Assembly: GCF_013213975.1 (NCBI RefSeq) | Contig: NZ_JABSST010000005.1 | Span: 1-60,898, forward strand | Direction: 5' to 3' | DNA from: Winogradskyella sp. | Lineage (GTDB): Bacteria > Bacteroidota > Bacteroidia > Flavobacteriales > Flavobacteriaceae | DNA: 60,898 bases | Part shown: one piece after another, positions 47,669 to 55,707 of the stretch | Position numbering within the stretch: position 1 is the first letter of the stretch | How the letters are laid out: each line of letters opens with the position of its first letter | Notes under the pieces: generated by a model | What the model was told of the DNA's origin: nothing | Seen by the model: the letters and a program-made list of their open reading frames with translations, nothing else | Databases searched by the model: none | Program-made: the position numbers and the translations under genes

Positions 47669-48685
47669 ATGAGTAAATCTAAACTAGAGTACATTTGGCT
47701 TGACGGATATAAGCCAACTCAAAACATGAGAAGTAAGACTAAAGTAGAGGAAAACTTTAGTGGAAAATTAGAAGATTGCCCTATATGGTCTTTTGATGGC
47801 AGTTCAACAAGACAAGCTACGGGTGATTCTTCAGATTGTCTTTTAAAGCCTGTGGCTATTTATCCAGATCCAGCTAGAAAGAACGGCTATTTGGTAATGA
47901 CTGAGGTTTTAAATGCAGATGGTACGCCTCATGAATCTAATGGAAGAGCAACAATCGATGATGATGATAATGATTTTTGGTTCGGGTTTGAGCAAGAGTA
48001 TTTTATCATGGACACTCAAACTCAATTACCACTTGGCTTTCCAATAGGCGGCTATCCTGCACCTCAAGGCATGTACTATTGTTCGGTTGGAGGAAAAAAC
48101 ACTCATGGTAGAGATTTAGTTGAAGAGCACGCAGATTTATGTATTGCTGCTGGATTAAACTTTGAAGGTATTAACCAAGAAGTTGCCTCTGGACAGTGGG
48201 AGTTTCAATTATTTGCGAAAGGTGCTAAAAAAGCTGGGGACGAAATTTGGGTAGCTAGATATTTACTTGATCGTTTAACTGAGCAATACGGCTACTATAT
48301 AGAATACCACCCTAAACCATTAGGGAAAGATATGGACTGGAATGGTTCTGGTATGCACGCCAATTTCTCTAATACTACTTTGAGAACTTGTGGAAGTAAA
48401 GAAACTTATGAAAAAATATGCGAGGCTTTTAGACCTGTTGTTAAAGAACACATTGAAGTTTATGGTGAGTTTAACGAGCAACGCTTAACTGGAGATCACG
48501 AAACAGCTTCCATAGATGACTTCAGTTATGGAATTTCAGATAGAGGTGCTTCAATCCGCATTCCGATTATCACTGTTGAGAAAGGTTGGAAAGGATGGTT
48601 AGAAGATCGTCGTCCTGCTTCTAATGGTGATCCATACAAAATTGCAGGAAGAATTATCAAAACTGTAAAAAGTGCTGACGCCTAA
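47669..48685 (+). CDS. glnA: Glutamine synthetase type II (eukaryotic-like)
   Basis: 338 aa. The beta-grasp N-terminus (LEYIWLDGYKPTQNMRSKTK) and catalytic motifs (WSFDGSSTRQATGDSSDC, FWFGFEQEYFIMD, DWNGSGMHANFS, RGASIRIPI) identify GSII, the form typical of eukaryotes and some bacteria including Bacteroidota. It is transcribed from its own promoter, away from glnN, and ends at a strong terminator. No adenylylation Tyr loop of GSI-beta is present. Confidence 0.96.
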   Translation: MSKSKLEYIWLDGYKPTQNMRSKTKVEENFSGKLEDCPIWSFDGSSTRQATGDSSDCLLKPVAIYPDPARKNGYLVMTEVLNADGTPHESNGRATIDDDDNDFWFGFEQEYFIMDTQTQLPLGFPIGGYPAPQGMYYCSVGGKNTHGRDLVEEHADLCIAAGLNFEGINQEVASGQWEFQLFAKGAKKAGDEIWVARYLLDRLTEQYGYYIEYHPKPLGKDMDWNGSGMHANFSNTTLRTCGSKETYEKICEAFRPVVKEHIEVYGEFNEQRLTGDHETASIDDFSYGISDRGASIRIPIITVEKGWKGWLEDRRPASNGDPYKIAGRIIKTVKSADA

Positions 48686-48707
48686 ACAATAACAATATAA
48701 AGCTAAG

Positions 48708-48736
48708 AAGCCTGCTCTATGCAGGCTTTTTTTTTA
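48708..48736 (+). terminator. Rho-independent terminator after type II glutamine synthetase
   Basis: Stem AAGCCTGC / GCAGGCTT with a five-base loop is followed by a run of T. The T-run reaches the stop codon of the convergent antiporter gene. Confidence 0.9.
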
Positions 48737-49684
48737 TCTAAGTGCTAAAAAAATAAATACCATGTAGGCACCAAATAGTAACATACCTTTATAACGACCT
48801 ATAATAAATTGCTTTGGTATTAGCATTAAAGGGATAAGAACAGCTGAGAACGCGATCATCCAGAAAATATTAGTTGACAAAATTTCTGGTGTCTCTGGAT
48901 TAACAACAATTGGTTTTATAATAGCCGTTAATCCTAAAACAGAAGTTATATTAAAAATATTCGAACCAATAAGGTTACCCAAAGAAATAGCCTTTTCCTT
49001 CTTTAATGCAGCAATTACTGAAGCTGCAAGTTCAGGCACACTAGTACCAATAGCGATAACTGTCACAGAAATGACATAGTCACTAATACCAACTGCCATG
49101 GCTAATTGCTTGGCTCCTTCCACTAACCATTCAGATCCGTAATACAGACCAGCTGCACCAATTAGCAACCAAGCTGCTATTTTAAAATTGGATACTTCTG
49201 CTAACGCATCATCAACCTCTTCAAGATTTACTTGAGTGGTCTTCCTTGAACTTCTAATCAATAAAAACAAGAAAACCACTAAGGAAGAAAATAAAATAAC
49301 ACCTTCTATTGCTGATAAAAATTCATCATTCTTTAAAAAATAATAGAGTGCAAATGAAGCCAACATCATCATTGGCCAATTGTACTTGTAAAAATCCTTA
49401 TCTACTGCTAAAGGTGAAATTACAGCTGTAATTCCCAAGACCAAGCCTATATTGGCAATGTTGGAACCTATTACATTACCAAGAGCAATATCAGTAATAC
49501 CATCAAAAGCGGCCTGTAAACTCACAAGCAATTCTGGGGCCGATGTCGCAAAGGACACTACTGTCATACCTATTACAAGCTTAGATATTTTTAATTTAAA
49601 AGACAATCCAACTGAAGCTCTAACAAGAAAATCACCACCAACAACTAAAAGTGTTAGACCAACAAGAACAAGAATTACACTCAT
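48734..49684 (-). CDS. Calcium/sodium antiporter (CaCA family, YrbG-like)
   Basis: 316 aa with about ten membrane helices in two inverted halves. Each half has the ion-binding alpha-repeat: SFATSAPELLVSLQAA with GNVIGSNIANIGLVLG, and GTSVPELAASVIAAL with GNLIGSNIFNITSVLG. It exchanges Ca2+ for Na+ (or H+) across the inner membrane. Monocistronic. Confidence 0.95.
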   Translation of the reverse strand: MSVILVLVGLTLLVVGGDFLVRASVGLSFKLKISKLVIGMTVVSFATSAPELLVSLQAAFDGITDIALGNVIGSNIANIGLVLGITAVISPLAVDKDFYKYNWPMMMLASFALYYFLKNDEFLSAIEGVILFSSLVVFLFLLIRSSRKTTQVNLEEVDDALAEVSNFKIAAWLLIGAAGLYYGSEWLVEGAKQLAMAVGISDYVISVTVIAIGTSVPELAASVIAALKKEKAISLGNLIGSNIFNITSVLGLTAIIKPIVVNPETPEILSTNIFWMIAFSAVLIPLMLIPKQFIIGRYKGMLLFGAYMVFIFLALR

Positions 49685-49772
49685 TTACTATTATAAATTA
49701 AACTTGGAATATGTTAAGGAGCGAAGATAACACTTCATTTTCAAAGCGAAGTAAAACTAAATATTTCGTTAA

Positions 49773-49817
49773 ATAACTATTAAATTAGTTTTATAACTAT
49801 AAAAATAGTTATATTTG
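49773..49817 (+). promoter_or_regulatory. BlaI-type operator and promoter of the blaI-blaR1-like genes
   Basis: A perfect dyad ATAACTAT-AAAA-ATAGTTAT (49793-49812) overlaps the -7 box TATATTTG (49810-49817). A second, imperfect copy begins at 49773. BlaI/MecI repressors bind dyads of this size, so autoregulation by the next gene is likely. Confidence 0.65.
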
Positions 49818-49843
49818 AAAACAAACAAATTAAAAGAAGTACT

Positions 49844-50203
49844 ATGCAGAAACTAACCAATAAAGAAGAAGAAATCATGCACATCTTATGGAGATTGCAA
49901 AAAGCTTTTGTAAAAGATGTTTTAGCAGAAGTCAAAAATGACAAACCGCATTACAACACCCTGTCCACTATAATAAGAAACTTAGAGGACAAAGGCTATG
50001 TCGGCTATAATGCCTATGGCAAAACACATCAATACTTCCCTATTGTAACTAAAGAGGATTACAAGAAGAAATTCATGAACACTGCAATAGAAAATTACTT
50101 TAACAACTCCTATAAGAATGTCGTTTCTTTTTTTGCGAAGGAAGAAAAAATTAGTGTAGATGAATTAAAAGAAATAATTGCTTTAATAGAAAAAAACAAA
50201 TAA
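49844..50203 (+). CDS. BlaI/MecI/CopY family repressor
   Basis: 119 aa. Winged-helix DNA-binding domain (LTNKEEEIMHILWRLQKAFV, YNTLSTIIRNLEDKGYVGY) and a C-terminal dimerisation helix pair, as in BlaI. It represses its own operon through the dyad upstream, and is normally inactivated by proteolysis triggered by the membrane sensor encoded 2 bp downstream. Confidence 0.95.
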   Translation: MQKLTNKEEEIMHILWRLQKAFVKDVLAEVKNDKPHYNTLSTIIRNLEDKGYVGYNAYGKTHQYFPIVTKEDYKKKFMNTAIENYFNNSYKNVVSFFAKEEKISVDELKEIIALIEKNK

Positions 50204-50205
50204 TC

Positions 50206-52125
50206 ATGGAATACCTATTAAAGGCATCTGCCGTACTATGCTTATTCTATTTTTTGTATAAATTATTTCTACAGCGGGAGACATTTTTCCAAGCGAATCG
50301 CGTGTTCTTACTTATTGGAATGCTTTCTGCCATTTGTATACCGTTGATTGTAATTCCTGTTTATGTTGAACATAATCCAACAGTTATTGAGACTATTAAT
50401 ACTGAAGTCAATGGTTTTGAAGTTGCATCTAAAGATGCTGGTAGCACTATAAACGGGGAGCAATGGCTCTACCTTATCTATGGTTTTGGTTTAACTCTAT
50501 TTTTAGGTAAGCTCATCATTGAATTGACTTCATTATCACTTTTATTCAAACAGCATAAGTACTATAGAAATGGAAAATATATTTTTATAGAAACAGAAAA
50601 GGACATCTCTCCTTTCTCATTCTTTAATTGGATAATTTTCAACCCAAAAAAATATGGTAGAAATGAGCTTCAAGATATCTTACATCACGAAAAAGCGCAT
50701 GCAAAGGATTGGCACTCTTTAGATATTATCCTAGCACAAATAGCATGTGTCATATTTTGGTTTAATCCACTCACCTGGCTCTATAAAAAAGAAATTGAAC
50801 AGAACCTAGAGTTTATTGCCGATAAGAAAGCTCAAGAAATTGCAAAATGCGAAAAGAGCTATCAACTATTATTATTGAAATCTAGTGTTCCAAATCATAA
50901 ATTTATAATCACAAACAACTTCTACAATTCACAAATCAAAAAAAGAATAATTATGTTACACAAATCAAAATCAAGTAAAATCAAACTCTGGAAATTTGGA
51001 TTATTAATTCCCACTCTGAGCCTTTTTCTGATGAGTTTTAACACCAAAACCATTTTCATTGAAAAAGAAAAGACTGAACGTTTAATTGACACACCTCAAA
51101 TTGAAGCATCAGCGCAGCTCAATCACTTTTACAATGTCATTGAAAATAAGGAAAAGACAAAAAACAAAGCAAAGACTACAAAAACAAAATTAAAAGCTAA
51201 TTCTGCTCTTATAGCTGAATCTAAGATTGTTTTTCCAATATCTAACCAAAAATTTCACATTACTGTAATAGAAAAAAATACGAGTGATGCCGAACTCGAC
51301 AAAATTAAGTCCGACCTAAAAAAAGAAGGTATAACTTTAAAAGTTAAAGGCGTAAAACGAAATAGTGAAAGAGAAATTACCGCTATTAAAATAAATGCAA
51401 AATCAAGTAATTCTAATGCAAGTTATAATGTTAATTCTGATGTAGCCATAAATGTTATTAAAATTATTTACGACGAAGAGAAAGATTTAATTGTTATAGG
51501 AACCAGCGATAATAACCATGCAGAACATGTATATGTTTTTGAATCTGATGAAGGAGACGGAACTAAATATAAATTTCAAAAATCATTGAACGGAAATAAT
51601 ATTATCGTTATTACCGAAGAACAGGACGACGATAAAAATGAAGATGAAAAAACAAAAATCATTGTTAAAGGCCATGCCGATAAAGAAAAAACAACAATGG
51701 TTAAGAGTTCTAAATATATGGAAGTTATTTCTGGTGATGAAGAAAGGGTTGAGATTACTATTGAAGAAGATAAAGACAATGATAGCAAAGTAATTATCGT
51801 TAATGGTAAACGTACTAATATCGATACATCAGAAGATAATAACGTAATGATTAAAGGTTATAATACTTGGAAAAGCAAAGATGGTGATAAGAAAGATATC
51901 ATGGCCATTCAAAATGAAAATAATAACAATATTTTTATTTCTGAGGGTTCAGATAAAAAACCGTTATTTATTGTAGATGGCAAAGAAATAGACCCTAACA
52001 AAATCCAGGATATTAACCCAAAAAATATTGAATCAGTTACTATTCTAAAAGATGAGAGTGCCGCGGAAAAATACGGCGATAAAGGCAAAAACGGTGTTGT
52101 GATCATAAAGACTAAAAAAAACTAG
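50206..52125 (+). CDS. M56 (BlaR1-like) membrane peptidase with TonB-plug-like C-terminus
   Basis: 639 aa. N-terminal membrane helices (about 5-25, 33-52, 85-105) and the zinc motif H161EKAH165 form the M56 peptidase; another helix lies near residue 262. A long, charged extracytoplasmic region rich in Lys/Asp/Glu follows. The last 55 residues (PLFIVDGKEID to NGVVIIKTKK) resemble the plug segment of SusC-type TonB-dependent receptors. No penicillin-binding sensor is present, so the signal is unlikely to be a beta-lactam. It should act with the BlaI-like repressor. Confidence 0.9.
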   Translation: MEYLLKASAVLCLFYFLYKLFLQRETFFQANRVFLLIGMLSAICIPLIVIPVYVEHNPTVIETINTEVNGFEVASKDAGSTINGEQWLYLIYGFGLTLFLGKLIIELTSLSLLFKQHKYYRNGKYIFIETEKDISPFSFFNWIIFNPKKYGRNELQDILHHEKAHAKDWHSLDIILAQIACVIFWFNPLTWLYKKEIEQNLEFIADKKAQEIAKCEKSYQLLLLKSSVPNHKFIITNNFYNSQIKKRIIMLHKSKSSKIKLWKFGLLIPTLSLFLMSFNTKTIFIEKEKTERLIDTPQIEASAQLNHFYNVIENKEKTKNKAKTTKTKLKANSALIAESKIVFPISNQKFHITVIEKNTSDAELDKIKSDLKKEGITLKVKGVKRNSEREITAIKINAKSSNSNASYNVNSDVAINVIKIIYDEEKDLIVIGTSDNNHAEHVYVFESDEGDGTKYKFQKSLNGNNIIVITEEQDDDKNEDEKTKIIVKGHADKEKTTMVKSSKYMEVISGDEERVEITIEEDKDNDSKVIIVNGKRTNIDTSEDNNVMIKGYNTWKSKDGDKKDIMAIQNENNNNIFISEGSDKKPLFIVDGKEIDPNKIQDINPKNIESVTILKDESAAEKYGDKGKNGVVIIKTKKN

Positions 52126-52148
52126 ACGTCTTTCATCAATCAAAACGA

Positions 52149-52179
52149 AAAAGCCAAACTTAAAATAAGTTTGGCTTTT
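52149..52179. terminator. Terminator between the M56 and endonuclease genes
   Basis: A perfect 14-bp stem (AAAAGCCAAACTTA / TAAGTTTGGCTTTT) with an AAA loop, T-rich on both strands, serving two convergent genes. Confidence 0.9.
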
Positions 52180-52202
52180 AATATTTTTTATTTCATTCAT
52201 AT

Positions 52203-54158
52203 CTAATTGATGATAATTTTTCGAAACGTCACTGAATTTTCCTGAGTAATCTTAAGCAGGTACAAACCAGAAGCCAATTCTATATCAATGTAAGTTTCTA
52301 CATTACTGTAACGTTTTAAAGCTTTACCTTCAAGAGAAAGAAGTTCAATGTCAACTAGCTTAGAAGTCTTTACATAAAATCTTCCATCAGAAGGATTTGG
52401 ATACACAAATACATTCTGTAATTCACTATCATTGAAACCAAGGGATTGATTCCAAACATCACCAACATTATTACCCCAAATGTACTCCACTAAAAGCGGT
52501 TGATCTATAAAAGGATTTCGATTTCTCTGCCAATTATAAACAGTATTATTACGATGCATTTCAAAATCATCTGGTGGATCATTTCTATGCCAATCAAGTA
52601 AAGTTACCAAATCTCCTAACTGACCCGCTGTACTAGGAAACCCATTAACAACTTCGAGTCCATTGTATCTAATTTCCATGTATAGGACACTGCGCGCCAC
52701 ATCTCCTCTAAAACTACCTAAAGTACCAGTTGGTCCAGTATATTGCCCATAATGTTGGTTTCCTCTAGCGCTGTTTTCGGAAGCATCAGCTGCTCTAAGC
52801 GCATGTGCATCTGAATTACCATGACGTAAAGAATCTGCTTCGGTAGTCCAAAACACGTCTATTCCATCGGCAATTTGATCTTCTTCTATATCATCAAAGC
52901 CACCTCTGGACCTCGGAAAGGTATGCTCACGATTCCACTTCCCTGTATTACTACTCCCAGTTTGCAGGTCTAATTTTGCTCGACCTTCCTCTGTATATAA
53001 TAACCACACCTGATTACTATTTTCTGGATTTTGATCCGCCTCCTTTAAAATATTAATTACATCTGCATAAGTCTGTGCTCTGACATTATTTGGATCAGCA
53101 ATAATATCTTGTATCGCCTGTCTAAGGGCAAGATCAGATAATCCATCTAAGCTATCGTAATAGCCTTGCGGCTGTGTACTTTGCACAATCCCAGTTGTAG
53201 GATTTAATGGGGTTCCCCATGCAGCCGTTGTGAAATCATTATCTACTACTCTAACTTCAACAAAATTATTTGAAGGCACGATCGGCTCAACCAAATCTGT
53301 AAATCGAATTTTAACAACCTCGTCACCTTCATCGTCTGGATCATCGATTAGGGTAATAGTAGTGCTTGTTGAATTTGCACCACTCGGCATTATAAGATTA
53401 ATATTACCTGTATAATCGGAAGTATTAAAGCCAAAATTATCCAAACTTATCGTAAAATTCAAGTCTGAAGTCACATTAGATTCGGCTAAAAACATAATAT
53501 TAAAACTTGAACCCTCATCATATTGAGTTTGAGACGTAGAAATTGAAATTGGATTTATAGCATTTCCAGAACCATCATTTTCACGTCTTGGAGTTGGGGA
53601 TGCAGTTGTGTATGATTCTAACCCCATACCATCAACGAAACGCTGAATTGATCTTGCATTAGCGTTTGTACCATTATCGTTATATTGGACCGTCTCCCCC
53701 ATCAAACTTAATAGAACGGTATCTTCTGAATCATTGGTACCATAAACTATCGCATCAATAAGATTATCTTGAGTAGCTAAGGTTCCTTCTGGGAAGTCAG
53801 CAACAGTTGCTTGATAGATTCCAACAGCATCTGCCCCGTTCTGAATTACATTATCTGAAATTAAAAACTGTGGAAAAGGGGATACCCCAGAGCTCCCAAC
53901 AACAAGCAAACCATTATTATCTGTTGCATAACCATCCAAGTCAATTACCATGTAACTCGAATCGCCTCCATTAGTTGATCCATTAAAAAACACTAGAATA
54001 TATCCATCTGTTGAAAAATTAGGTGTCACAGACTTTAATTCAATAAATTCTTCCGTATCGATGCTTGGTGAATCTGGATCTAACTCATTTATCACCAAAA
54101 CTTGAGACCAAGTTAAATTAATAAGAAGGATTAAACTTAGTGGTAAAAATCGTTTCAT
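52203..54158 (-). CDS. Secreted endonuclease I with lamin-tail domain and T9SS sorting signal
   Basis: 651 aa. Signal peptide 1-18 (NLTWSQ); a lamin-tail domain at about 19-150 (VLVINELDPDSPSIDTEEFI); a Calx-beta-like segment at 205-305; an endonuclease I domain at about 330-560 with WNREHTFPRSRGG and SDAHALRAADASENSARGN; and a type IX C-terminal sorting domain at 575-651 (VFVYPNPSDGRFYVKT, GLYLLKITQ). It should be exported by type IX secretion to the surface or medium, where it degrades DNA for nutrients or biofilm turnover. Confidence 0.95.
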   Translation of the reverse strand: MKRFLPLSLILLINLTWSQVLVINELDPDSPSIDTEEFIELKSVTPNFSTDGYILVFFNGSTNGGDSSYMVIDLDGYATDNNGLLVVGSSGVSPFPQFLISDNVIQNGADAVGIYQATVADFPEGTLATQDNLIDAIVYGTNDSEDTVLLSLMGETVQYNDNGTNANARSIQRFVDGMGLESYTTASPTPRRENDGSGNAINPISISTSQTQYDEGSSFNIMFLAESNVTSDLNFTISLDNFGFNTSDYTGNINLIMPSGANSTSTTITLIDDPDDEGDEVVKIRFTDLVEPIVPSNNFVEVRVVDNDFTTAAWGTPLNPTTGIVQSTQPQGYYDSLDGLSDLALRQAIQDIIADPNNVRAQTYADVINILKEADQNPENSNQVWLLYTEEGRAKLDLQTGSSNTGKWNREHTFPRSRGGFDDIEEDQIADGIDVFWTTEADSLRHGNSDAHALRAADASENSARGNQHYGQYTGPTGTLGSFRGDVARSVLYMEIRYNGLEVVNGFPSTAGQLGDLVTLLDWHRNDPPDDFEMHRNNTVYNWQRNRNPFIDQPLLVEYIWGNNVGDVWNQSLGFNDSELQNVFVYPNPSDGRFYVKTSKLVDIELLSLEGKALKRYSNVETYIDIELASGLYLLKITQENSVTFRKIIIN

Positions 54159-54584
54159 ATCTAAAATTTAGGCAAAGATAGGTTTAAATTCAGCAATTGA
54201 GTCAAAAAACTAGTTGATATAATTACACTAATTCACCTCAAAATAAACTCTGATTTTGATCATACTATTGATGAGCTGAAAAGATGAAAACTCAAAATAT
54301 CGGGATTTTAAAGATCAAATTCCTCTACGATTTTAAAATCAGACCTAAAAACACCCTACAATTGTTTTATATTATAACACTTAACACTATTTAAGCTTAC
54401 ATTTATTATTTTAAATGAAGACAAGTAGCATTAATTAGTAACCCTTTTCATTTTTTTACTTATATATTTAAATTCAATTTCACCAATTTTCATTAAAATG
54501 TTTGGAAGAACATTTGTTACCATTATATATTGAAAACTCAATCAAGAAAGTAAAACAATTTATTAACCTCTAAACCAAAAAAAT

Positions 54585-54635
54585 ATGATGACTTTAGCTA
54601 AACTAATTATTGATATTATTTTTTCAATTTTCTAA
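54585..54635 (+). other. Possible 16-residue hydrophobic peptide in a gene-poor region
   Basis: Two adjacent ATGs (54585, 54588) open a frame for MMTLAKLIIDIIFSIF. An amphipathic hydrophobic peptide of this size resembles small toxins or modulins, but this is chance-level evidence. The surrounding 54159-54840 is otherwise AT-rich non-coding DNA with the tandem repeat and a terminator. Confidence 0.25.
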
Positions 54636-54652
54636 ATTTAAAATCACTAAAA

Positions 54653-54724
54653 AATCAATCAAAACGAACCAATCAATCAAAACGAACCAATCAATCAAAA
54701 CGAACTAATCAATCAAAGGAAGGT
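54653..54724. repeat. Tandem repeat, 18-bp unit, four copies
   Basis: Unit AATCAATCAAAACGAACC: copies 1 and 2 are identical (54653-54688), copy 3 differs at one base (54689-54706), and copy 4 is degenerate (54707-54724). There are no spacers of CRISPR type. Confidence 0.92.
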
Positions 54725-54746
54725 CAATCAATGTAACCAATTATAA

Positions 54747-54783
54747 AGTAAAACTTAGTTCTAGAATAAGTTTTACTATTTTT
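54747..54783 (+). terminator. Terminator downstream of the tandem repeat
   Basis: An 11-bp perfect stem (AGTAAAACTTA / TAAGTTTTACT), nine-base loop, then ATTTTT. It ends a transcript that would cover the repeats. Its 3' end overlaps the -7 box of the next gene. Confidence 0.7.
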
Positions 54784-54784
54784 G
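54777..54784 (+). promoter_or_regulatory. -7 promoter element TATTTTTG
   Basis: A perfect TAnnTTTG box 57 bp before the 50-residue gene at 54841. No TTG is seen at the -33 distance. Confidence 0.45.
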
Positions 54785-54840
54785 CACTAATCACGCAAAA
54801 ATGAGCACAAGACAACCGCAACTTTTGCTTTTATACACCA

Positions 54841-54993
54841 ATGAAAACATCTATTTTTAAGGCTATTGCAAAACTTAATAAGATTATTCTTCCAAGTTAT
54901 TCTAAAAGGCAGTTAGATCTTAGTAAAGCTACTAAGATCCAACTCGCTATTATTGCTTGGCGCACATACGTTACTAAAAAGGCATTAAATTAA
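54841..54993 (+). CDS. Small basic protein (50 aa), probably conserved in flavobacteria
   Basis: ATG at 54841 to TAA at 54991. It encodes a basic, helical peptide (MKTSIFKAIAKLNKIILPSY, then RQLDLSKATKIQLAIIAWR) with no signal peptide. Sequence of this type seems familiar from Flavobacteriaceae as an unannotated small protein, but I cannot name a function. A short upstream frame (54801-54860) overlaps its start and might regulate translation. From 54994 to 55176 I see nothing. Confidence 0.6.
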   Translation: MKTSIFKAIAKLNKIILPSYSKRQLDLSKATKIQLAIIAWRTYVTKKALN

Positions 54994-55176
54994 ACAAGAC
55001 TGCCAAATCTAGGCCTTTTAAAAAATCAATTTAATCTATCGTTTAAGCGGTAAAAGTTCTTGTGCTTAAAGGTCGAGAATTCCTAACAGTCCAACCTCGC
55101 TGTGTCCATCCAGCAGGTCATCTCAGAAAATAAAGTTTGGAGTCTAAAGCCTTTCTGGTGTTCCAAACCAAACGCG

Positions 55177-55441
55177 CTACTGGACGTTTTCATTATTTGC
55201 ACCAAATTCATCCGTTGCTGGATTAAATAATAAGGTACTTACTTCAAAAAACTGAAGAAAAACAACACCAGAAAAGATATCGGTACTGGAGCATTGTCCG
55301 TTCACAATTATCGAAACCTTACATACACAATTTGAACCTAAGGATTCTGATCCGTTAAGGTTTAAAGGTAATTCCGAGGGAGAAAGCATTTTATCATCAT
55401 TGTCACTAATACAACGATAGCGCTGAGAAACTTAATTTCAT
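55177..55441 (-). pseudogene. Possible lipoprotein gene with a frameshifted signal peptide
   Basis: On the minus strand an ATG at 55441 begins MKLSFSALSL, signal-like, then hits a stop. One frame over, CISDNDDKMLSPSELPLNL continues to the stop at 55177 through SLGSNCVCKVSIIVNGQCSS. Together they look like a ~88-residue lipoprotein broken by a frameshift at the lipobox. It may be only gene debris; no family is recognised. The stretch 55442-55707 holds nothing visible. Confidence 0.35.
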
Positions 55442-55707
55442 TAACCCTAAAACTATCTTTTTATGATCACTCGGTATGTCAAAGTTGTGGTATAAAAATT
55501 TAGCAAAATCATAAGCCTAAATGCAAGAACTCTTACAATTATAAACTAATATAATTTACGAAATAGCGCAAGGAATCAGAAATCGTCGTTATCTCATTAT
55601 CACTTCAGTAAAATATTATAGTCTAAACAAATTCTAGGTATTTGGCACATAATTTGTTCAAAAGATAAAAATAGATAACTTTAACATGCTATTAATTCCA
55701 AATAATC

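Noticed and set aside
54653..54724. CRISPR-like short repeats
   Set aside because: Units are contiguous with no spacers and there are no cas genes; it is a simple tandem repeat.
55080..55190. tRNA-like string on the minus strand (GTAGCGCGTTTGG...)
   Set aside because: No cloverleaf with a proper acceptor stem, anticodon loop and TTCGAAT arm can be formed.
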